NCBI GenBank assembly: GCA_934229335.1
Contig: CAKQDQ010000076.1
Coordinates: forward strand, 1-11,596
Reading direction: 5' to 3'
DNA from: an uncultured Prevotella sp.
GTDB lineage: Bacteria; Bacteroidota; Bacteroidia; Bacteroidales; Bacteroidaceae
Length of the DNA stretch: 11,596 nucleotides
Below, in pieces: positions 7,548 to 11,596 of the stretch (position 1 is its first letter; every line of letters begins with the position of its first letter). The notes under the pieces were generated by a model. The model was given only the letters and a program-made list of their open reading frames with translations, had not been told where the DNA came from and did no database searches. The position numbers were made by a program, and so were the translations under genes.

Positions 7548-7952
7548 ATGAAAGAATATAAATATAACATAGCCGGGAAGGAATATGTGGTGACAGTCGG
7601 TGAGCGTACAGACAATGTTACTACAGTTATTGTAAACGGTGAAACTTATAATGTAGAGGCGATACCAGAGCCTGTAGTAAAAAAGAAAGTAGTGCTGCCT
7701 GCTCCTATCGTAAAGAAGCAGGAAGCTAAAGATGACTTGCAAGACGCACTGCGTTCACCACTGCCTGGTACAATCGTAGATATAGTCGTAAAGCCTGGTG
7801 ATGAGGTAAAAGAAGGCGACAGTCTCGTAGTGTTAGAGGCTATGAAGATGGACAATAACCTTACTGCCGAGAAGGATGGAAAGGTTAAGGAAATACTTGT
7901 TCAGGTGGGAGAGGCAGTAAAAGAGAATACGCCACTCGTGACCTTTGAGTAA
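7548..7952 (+). CDS. mmdC: Biotin carboxyl carrier protein, decarboxylase gamma subunit (copy 2)
   Basis: This 134-residue biotin carrier has an N-terminal beta segment (1-40), a short Lys/Pro/Val linker (41-66) and a biotinyl domain (about 67-134). The domain has SPLPGT (70-75) and EAMKM with Lys100 as the biotin site, 34 residues from the end. The start at 7548 is chosen because an in-frame ATG at 7491 would overlap the 51-residue gene ending at 7536. The product from 7548 (MKEYKYNIAG) also aligns directly with copy 1 (MAKFEYTVQG). The linker is shorter than in copy 1. The gene is last in the cluster and is followed by two hairpins. Either the complex can use both carriers, or this one serves a second biotin enzyme such as a propionyl-CoA or pyruvate-type carboxylase encoded elsewhere. 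The position beside the alpha and epsilon genes favours the decarboxylase. Confidence 0.9.
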   Translation: MKEYKYNIAGKEYVVTVGERTDNVTTVIVNGETYNVEAIPEPVVKKKVVLPAPIVKKQEAKDDLQDALRSPLPGTIVDIVVKPGDEVKEGDSLVVLEAMKMDNNLTAEKDGKVKEILVQVGEAVKENTPLVTFE

Positions 7953-7965
7953 AGTAAGGAAACAG

Positions 7966-7997
7966 TGTGGTATTCATCAGATTTGAATAGTGCCACA
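7966..7997. terminator. Bulged hairpin after biotin carrier 2
   Basis: Stems tgtgg/ccaca (7966-7970 and 7993-7997) and tattca/tgaata (7971-7976 and 7984-7989) close a seven-base loop, with a three-base bulge at 7990-7992. It starts 14 bases after the stop codon. There is no U-tract. It also lies directly beyond the stop of the possible minus-strand ORF at 7999-8169. Confidence 0.4.
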
Positions 7998-7998
7998 T

Positions 7999-8169
7999 TC
8001 ATGCATAATATAAAGTGGGAAGCATATTAACATCAGCGATGTTACTATGCTTCCCTCTTTTCTTTTCCCACTCTGCATAGCTGTGCATAGCGTCAAATCC
8101 TTTCTCATCTTCATCGAGTTTGATGGCATGAATTATTATTTCTTGTGTACCAGCTTTATAACTTGTCAT
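7999..8169 (-). CDS. Possible small protein of unknown function (56 aa)
   Basis: On the minus strand, an ATG at 8167-8169 opens 56 codons to a TGA at 7999-8001. The product starts MTSYKAGTQEIIIHAIKL and has a charged middle (DEDEKGFDAM, EWEKKRGK). The composition is protein-like, soluble and without a membrane segment; I do not recognise a family. An in-frame TAG a short distance upstream makes the ATG at 8169 the likely start. Against it, its 3' third coincides with the terminator hairpin at 8017-8055, and no TAnnTTTG promoter is seen on its strand. It may be a chance frame or a gene remnant. Confidence 0.25.
   Translation of the reverse strand: MTSYKAGTQEIIIHAIKLDEDEKGFDAMHSYAEWEKKRGKHSNIADVNMLPTLYYA
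8017..8066 (+). terminator. Strong intrinsic terminator of the decarboxylase cluster
   Basis: A 10-bp stem gggaagcata/tatgcttccc (8017-8026 and 8046-8055) continues, past one mismatch, into taacatc/gatgtta (8028-8034 and 8038-8044) with a three-base loop. The T-rich tail tcttttctttt follows at 8056-8066. It lies 64 bases after the last gene of the cluster and is the best terminator in the region. Confidence 0.8.
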
Positions 8170-8534
8170 GCAGAAAAATTTTATGTTTTCCCACTAATAA
8201 GTAGTGATTATTGGAAGTAATAAACTGTAAGCAAAACACTACCTTTTACTTATAATTTTTAGTGCGCAATAAGCACAGTGCGATAAGGGCGTGATAGCAT
8301 CACGATTAGCATCATATTATGAGGTAAAAGCATTGAAATCGCGTTACGATTTCATTGCTTTCAGATTGTAAGTAAATGCATAAGTACGCGTTAAAAATCT
8401 CTTTCCTTTCTTCTCAGTCATAGTGATAGCATTTTTCCTTCTAAGAAAAAGAAAAGCGACATCAAAAAACAACTCAGAGCATTTACAAAATATCTTTTTC
8501 TTAACTTCTAAAAATGTTTTTTATGAACCGTGAC
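8170..8534. other. AT-rich intergenic stretch upstream of the SLC13 gene
   Basis: I see no convincing gene here. It contains GCGATAAG (8280-8287), a small hairpin cgtgat/atcacg (8290-8304) and the second copy of the 35-base hairpin family (8327-8361). Polypyrimidine and polypurine runs follow at about 8400-8460. Nothing else is supported. Confidence 0.5.
8327..8361. repeat. 35-base hairpin, repeat family copy 2
   Basis: Arms 8327-8341 (aaagcattgaaatcg) and 8347-8361 pair with one mismatch around the loop cgtta. The layout AAAGCA, triplet, AAATCGC, triplet, (G/A)CGATTT, triplet, TGCTTT, C is the same as at 271-305. The two copies differ mainly in the variable triplets. A GCGATAAG lies close by, as beside copy 1. 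This suggests one dispersed repeat family rather than two chance terminators. Confidence 0.6.
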
Positions 8535-8566
8535 ATTGTTGATGTAAAATAAAAGTATTATCTTTG
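8535..8566 (+). promoter_or_regulatory. Bacteroidetes-type promoter for the SLC13 transporter
   Basis: TATCTTTG (8559-8566) matches the -7 box TAnnTTTG exactly. ATTG at 8535-8538 lies 20 bases upstream in the -33 position. The predicted transcript start is near 8573. This places the ATG at 8564 inside the promoter and excludes it as the translation start. Confidence 0.65.
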
Positions 8567-8647
8567 TTCACAGTTATGAGTGGTGTTCAGTGTAGCAAGC
8601 TCACCAGCAATATAACAGTTGTAAACCGACAAAAAAAGCTTAATATT

Positions 8648-10471
8648 ATGACGTTGACAATTATTACTTTGATTGCCACAATCCTCATGTTTGTTTTTGG
8701 AAGACTGAGAGCCGATATAGTGGCATTGTGTTCCCTCTCCGTACTTATCCTTGGAGGAGTGTTAAGGCCGACAGAGGCATTGGCAGGATTCTCTAATCCT
8801 GTAATCATCATGATGGCAGGTTTGTTTGTCGTTGGTGGAGCGATATTGCAGACAGGATTGGCGAAAGGTATAAGCCGTAAGATAATGCAGTTGGCAGGAA
8901 ATAATGACACAACAATGTTCCTGCTTGTCGTAGTGCTAACAGCGGTAATAGGAGCATTTGTCAGCAACACCGGTACTGTAGCGTTAATGATGCCGATAGT
9001 CATAGCTATGACCAGAGAATCAAAAAAGAACCCCGCCCGACTTCTAATGCCGCTTGCCTTTGCCAGCAGTATGGGAGGAATGTTGACATTGATAGGAACA
9101 CCGCCAAATCTTGTAATAGATGAGACGCTGCGAGAGAACGGATATGAGGGATTGTCGTTCTTTTCGTTTTTGCCTATAGGCTTAATATGTCTTCTCGTAG
9201 GAATACTTGTAATGCTTCCTCTGAGCCGCTGGATCCTTGATAAGAAAGCAGGAACGGTAGATGATAATGGCAAGACACTGGATGATTTGGTAGAGAAATA
9301 TCATATTGCTGACGACATAGTGGTGTATCGTGTTTGCCATAGCAGTCCTATAGCAGGCAAGTCGATAACCCAGCTGAACCTACGTGCAACGTATGGCATC
9401 TCTGTTATGGAGATAAGGCATGAGACTTCACGACGTGGCAGACTGGTGAAGAATGTAGAACAGTATATACCTACGGCTGATAGCGTAATACAGTCAAATG
9501 ATATTCTTTATCTACAAGGAGACAAAAAAACTATCGCTCAGTATGCTACAGAAGCAGGTTTAAGACAGATGAATAAGCGAACTTTGGACTTCTATGACAT
9601 CGGAATGGTAGAGTTAGTGGTCATGCCAGAGTCACGCTTAATAGGAGTAAGATTGGAACAATCGCGTATGCGCGAGAGCTATAATGTCAATGTTGTAGGG
9701 GTGAAGCGTTCAGATGAATATATTACCACAGAACTACAGAACATACGTCTTCGTGCGGGCGACATACTCCTTGTGCAAGGACGATGGGACAGTCTTTCTG
9801 GTATGGAGAAGGAAGAGCGAGACTGGTTGTTGCTTGATAGACCGAGAGAGTTGTCAGAGAATGTAACCTTGAGTTATAAGGCACCGCTTGCCGCAGCCAT
9901 TATGCTGCTGATGGTATTGGCTATGGTGTTTGACTATGTGCCTATAGCCCCTGTGACGGCGGTAATTGTGGCAGGACTGTTGATGGTCGTGACGGGATGT
10001 TTCCGTAGTGTAGACGCTGCATATAAGACAATAAACTGGGAAAGTATAGTGCTGATAGCATCAATGATGCCTATGGCTACGGCACTTGAGAAGACTGGAG
10101 TCTCCGCAATGGTAAGTCATTCGCTGGTGACGATGTTAGGTGGTGCCAGTCCCATTGTGTTGCTTTGTAGTATATACTTTACAACTTCACTGCTAACAAT
10201 GTTTGTCAGCAACACCGCTACAGCAGTTCTCATGTCGCCTATAGCCATGAGTGCCGCTGTTGAGTTAGGCGTAAATCCGCTACCACTGCTGTTCTCCGTA
10301 ACCCTTGGAGCCAGTATGTGCTTTGCATCGCCATTCTCTACGCCACCAAATGCGTTGGTGATGCATGCTGGCAACTATACGTTCGGTGATTATGTTAAGG
10401 TTGGACTGCCGTTACAGATACTCATGGGTATTGTTATGATATTAGTTCTCGCTGTCATATATCCCCTATAG
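8648..10471 (+). CDS. SLC13/DASS-family anion transporter with two central RCK_C domains
   Basis: From the ATG at 8648 the product is 607 residues, an inner-membrane transporter of the sodium:sulfate/dicarboxylate (SLC13, ArsB/NhaD-like) group. The two membrane halves each carry the family signature. The first has SNTGTVALMMP (about 106-116) and GTPPNL (150-155). The second has SNTATAVLMSP (about 521-531) and SPFSTPPN (561-568). Between them lie two RCK_C/TrkA-C-like domains (about 224-307 and 322-387). The 8648 start begins just before the first hydrophobic segment. An in-frame ATG at 8576 is possible only on a nearly leaderless transcript, and one at 8564 falls in the promoter. Substrates in the family include sulfate, succinate and other dicarboxylates, and the RCK_C type is often annotated as a sulfate or potassium-linked carrier, so the substrate is open. 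It is transcribed separately from the decarboxylase cluster, behind a strong terminator. Confidence 0.88.
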   Translation: MTLTIITLIATILMFVFGRLRADIVALCSLSVLILGGVLRPTEALAGFSNPVIIMMAGLFVVGGAILQTGLAKGISRKIMQLAGNNDTTMFLLVVVLTAVIGAFVSNTGTVALMMPIVIAMTRESKKNPARLLMPLAFASSMGGMLTLIGTPPNLVIDETLRENGYEGLSFFSFLPIGLICLLVGILVMLPLSRWILDKKAGTVDDNGKTLDDLVEKYHIADDIVVYRVCHSSPIAGKSITQLNLRATYGISVMEIRHETSRRGRLVKNVEQYIPTADSVIQSNDILYLQGDKKTIAQYATEAGLRQMNKRTLDFYDIGMVELVVMPESRLIGVRLEQSRMRESYNVNVVGVKRSDEYITTELQNIRLRAGDILLVQGRWDSLSGMEKEERDWLLLDRPRELSENVTLSYKAPLAAAIMLLMVLAMVFDYVPIAPVTAVIVAGLLMVVTGCFRSVDAAYKTINWESIVLIASMMPMATALEKTGVSAMVSHSLVTMLGGASPIVLLCSIYFTTSLLTMFVSNTATAVLMSPIAMSAAVELGVNPLPLLFSVTLGASMCFASPFSTPPNALVMHAGNYTFGDYVKVGLPLQILMGIVMILVLAVIYPL

Positions 10472-10523
10472 TAGTGGTAATAAAAACAGTAAATTGGGTA
10501 ACGGCTGTGTGAAAAGATACTAT

Positions 10524-10531
10524 TACCTTTG
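10524..10531 (+). promoter_or_regulatory. -7 promoter box for the flavoprotein gene
   Basis: TACCTTTG matches TAnnTTTG, 45 bases before the start codon. The nearest TTG upstream (10494-10496) is about 27 bases away, longer than usual, so the -33 element is weak or absent. A start near 10538 would give a leader of about 40 bases. No terminator is seen after the SLC13 gene, so read-through is also possible. Confidence 0.45.
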
Positions 10532-10576
10532 CATCTGTATTAGGAAAGGCATAACTTACAAAAACATAATGACGAT

Positions 10577-11116
10577 ATGAAGAAAGTATTAGTAATTACA
10601 ACGAGTCTGCGTCATGGCAGCAACTCTGATGTTTTGGCGGAGAATTTCGTAAAAGGAGCTATTGAGGCAGGAAACGAAGTCAAGGTGATAAGTCTCAGAG
10701 GTAAGAACATTCAGTTTTGCAAAGGTTGCATGGCGTGCCATAAGTTGGGCAGATGTGCGATAAATGATGATGCAAATGCCATATCCCAAAGTATGTACGA
10801 AGCTGACGTTATAGTCTTTGCCACACCTATATATTATTACGAGATGAGTGGACAGATGAAGACTTTACTTGACCGTGCCAACTGGCTTTACAGCTCAGAT
10901 TATCATTTCCGTGACATCTATCTGCTGACAACAGCAGCTGAAGACGAAGCGTCTACGCCAGAACGTTGTATTACAGGTCTTGGTGGTTGGATAGCTTGCT
11001 TCGAAAATGCACACTTTGCTGGTAGTGTATTTGCTGGTGGTGTTGATGCGGCAGGAGAGATAGATGGGCACAAAGCACTCGCTGAAGCCTACGAACTCGG
11101 CAGAACGATAGCCTAA
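10577..11116 (+). CDS. Flavodoxin-fold NAD(P)H-dependent oxidoreductase / iron-sulfur flavoprotein-like
   Basis: This 179-residue cytoplasmic protein has the FMN reductase/flavodoxin fold. The N-terminal strand and phosphate loop read VLVITTSLRHGSNS (4-17). The second FMN-contact motif is ATPIYYYEMSGQMKTLLDR (82-100). Between them are four cysteines, Cys48, Cys51, Cys54 and Cys60, in a C-x2-C-x2-C-x5-C arrangement. This is the compact motif that binds a 4Fe-4S cluster in archaeal iron-sulfur flavoproteins (Isf). Many bacterial homologues carry only part of it, so cluster binding is inferred. Additional cysteines occur at 131 and 141. The role could be electron transfer, quinone or nitro reduction, or oxidative stress defence; the sequence does not decide. 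The gene has its own -7 box. A three-codon frame (ATG ACG ATA TGA, 10569-10580) overlaps its start codon. Confidence 0.83.
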   Translation: MKKVLVITTSLRHGSNSDVLAENFVKGAIEAGNEVKVISLRGKNIQFCKGCMACHKLGRCAINDDANAISQSMYEADVIVFATPIYYYEMSGQMKTLLDRANWLYSSDYHFRDIYLLTTAAEDEASTPERCITGLGGWIACFENAHFAGSVFAGGVDAAGEIDGHKALAEAYELGRTIA

Positions 11117-11120
11117 TGTG

Positions 11121-11158
11121 GGCGACATAACATCGGCGTCAAGCCGTTATGTTACGCC
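11121..11158. terminator. Bulged hairpin after the flavoprotein gene
   Basis: Outer ggcg/cgcc, middle acataa/ttatgt and inner cggc/gccg stems form a bulged hairpin four bases after the stop codon. No U-tract follows. It may protect the transcript 3' end or act as a first stop before the stronger terminator at 11191. Confidence 0.35.
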
Positions 11159-11190
11159 AAATCAACAGCCCCTATATCGGTAAACAAAAA

Positions 11191-11237
11191 GCCCTGCAAG
11201 GCAAGACATATAGTCTAAACCTTGCAGGGCATATTTT
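11191..11237. terminator. Bidirectional terminator between convergent genes
   Basis: Perfect 11-bp arms gccctgcaagg/ccttgcagggc (11191-11201 and 11220-11230) enclose a small agac/gtct stem. The plus-strand side is followed by atatttttta. The minus-strand side is followed by tttttgttta (complement of 11181-11190). Both the flavoprotein gene and the minus-strand phosphorylase gene can therefore end here. Confidence 0.85.
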
Positions 11238-11261
11238 TTATTATAGCTTGATAAGCAATTA

Positions 11262-11596
11262 TTAGTCAAGCCACTTGATGTAGCAGAAGTCCTGACGGTG
11301 AGGCAGGAGGTCATTCTTAGGATACATACGTACACAAGTCTTGTATGTACCAGCCTGGTTAGCCTCTATCTTACATTCGAAGGTGTAGATGTTACCTTCC
11401 TGCTTAACGAGGTTGAATGGAGTAACCTTATGAATCTGACGCTCAGAGGTGTTCTGGTCGTTGTTAAGAACAACGAGTTCCAGACCGATAGCGTCGTTAA
11501 GCCCCTGCTCGTCGATAGAATATGTAAGAGTATACTCCTTACCTGTCTCAGCACCTGTATTGATAACAGAGGTGTCAGAAGCCACAACCTTAATGC
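11262..11596 (-). CDS. glgP: Alpha-glucan (glycogen) phosphorylase, C-terminal end (partial)
   Basis: About 111 C-terminal residues of a longer protein are visible, and the frame stays open to the window edge. The ending RMYPKNDLLPHRQDFCYIKWLD matches, from memory, the C-terminus of the Bacteroidetes-type alpha-glucan phosphorylases (ending like HRQDFAYVRW). These release glucose-1-phosphate from glycogen or maltodextrin in the cytoplasm. The visible part is a beta-rich C-terminal extension (KEYTLTYSIDEQGL, FECKIEANQAGTYKTCVRM), so the catalytic and pyridoxal phosphate residues lie outside. A GTG at 11583-11585 could be read as a start, but the frame continues upstream, so it is internal. The gene converges on the flavoprotein gene across a shared terminator. 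Confidence 0.72.
   Translation of the reverse strand, partial: IKVVASDTSVINTGAETGKEYTLTYSIDEQGLNDAIGLELVVLNNDQNTSERQIHKVTPFNLVKQEGNIYTFECKIEANQAGTYKTCVRMYPKNDLLPHRQDFCYIKWLD

Noticed and set aside
8564..8647. Upstream in-frame starts (8564, 8576) for the SLC13 gene
   Set aside because: 8564 lies inside the -7 promoter box, and 8576 would leave almost no leader. The extra residues are hydrophilic and precede the first membrane segment.
8587..9273. 228-codon minus-strand open frame opposite the SLC13 transporter gene
   Set aside because: It lies wholly antisense to a well-supported transporter. Its residues (rich in Ser, Thr, Pro, Ile) look like the reverse reading of membrane-protein codons, and it shows no recognisable domain.

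Overview
The window looks like a Bacteroidales chromosome, most likely Prevotella or a close relative. Three sites match the Bacteroidetes -7 promoter box TAnnTTTG, two of them with a TTG-containing element about 20 bases upstream. Genes are preceded by A-rich leaders without Shine-Dalgarno sequences. The gene set is also typical: a lamin-tail/OadG fusion, a sodium-pumping methylmalonyl-CoA decarboxylase, and an alpha-glucan phosphorylase C-terminus ending in the HRQDF motif. The genus is inferred from general resemblance, not from a database match.

Layout. Bases 1-105 are the 3' end of an unidentified gene. Bases 106-535 are noncoding and hold a long perfect hairpin, a 22-bp tandem repeat and a good promoter. 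Bases 536-2224 encode an AspT/YidE/SucE-family carrier, followed by a hairpin terminator. Bases 2364-7952 form a seven-gene same-strand cluster for a membrane-bound, biotin-dependent, sodium-translocating decarboxylase. Its order is lamin-tail/OadG-like subunit, biotin carrier 1, sodium pump beta subunit, methylmalonyl-CoA epimerase, carboxyltransferase alpha subunit, a 51-residue epsilon (MmdE)-like peptide, and biotin carrier 2. Bases 7953-8647 are mostly noncoding, with terminator hairpins, a second copy of the hairpin family, a possible small minus-strand ORF and a promoter. Bases 8648-10471 encode an SLC13-type transporter with two central RCK_C domains. Bases 10577-11116 encode a flavoprotein with a compact cysteine motif. 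A bidirectional terminator separates it from the convergent 3' end of a minus-strand glycogen/alpha-glucan phosphorylase.

How the genes work together. The epimerase and decarboxylase fit the succinate-to-propionate branch: R-methylmalonyl-CoA is converted to the S form, then decarboxylated to propionyl-CoA while Na+ is exported. No biotin carboxylase is present in the window, which fits decarboxylation rather than ATP-driven carboxylation. The mutase and CoA transferase must lie elsewhere. The flanking carriers belong to families that move aspartate, alanine, succinate or other anions, so a link to dicarboxylate flux and the Na+ gradient is plausible but inferred.

The most notable points are the partial duplication inside the decarboxylase cluster (a second biotin carrier plus a free-standing copy of the delta-subunit tail), the periplasmic lamin-tail domain on the OadG-like subunit, and a 35-base hairpin present in two diverged copies about 8 kb apart.
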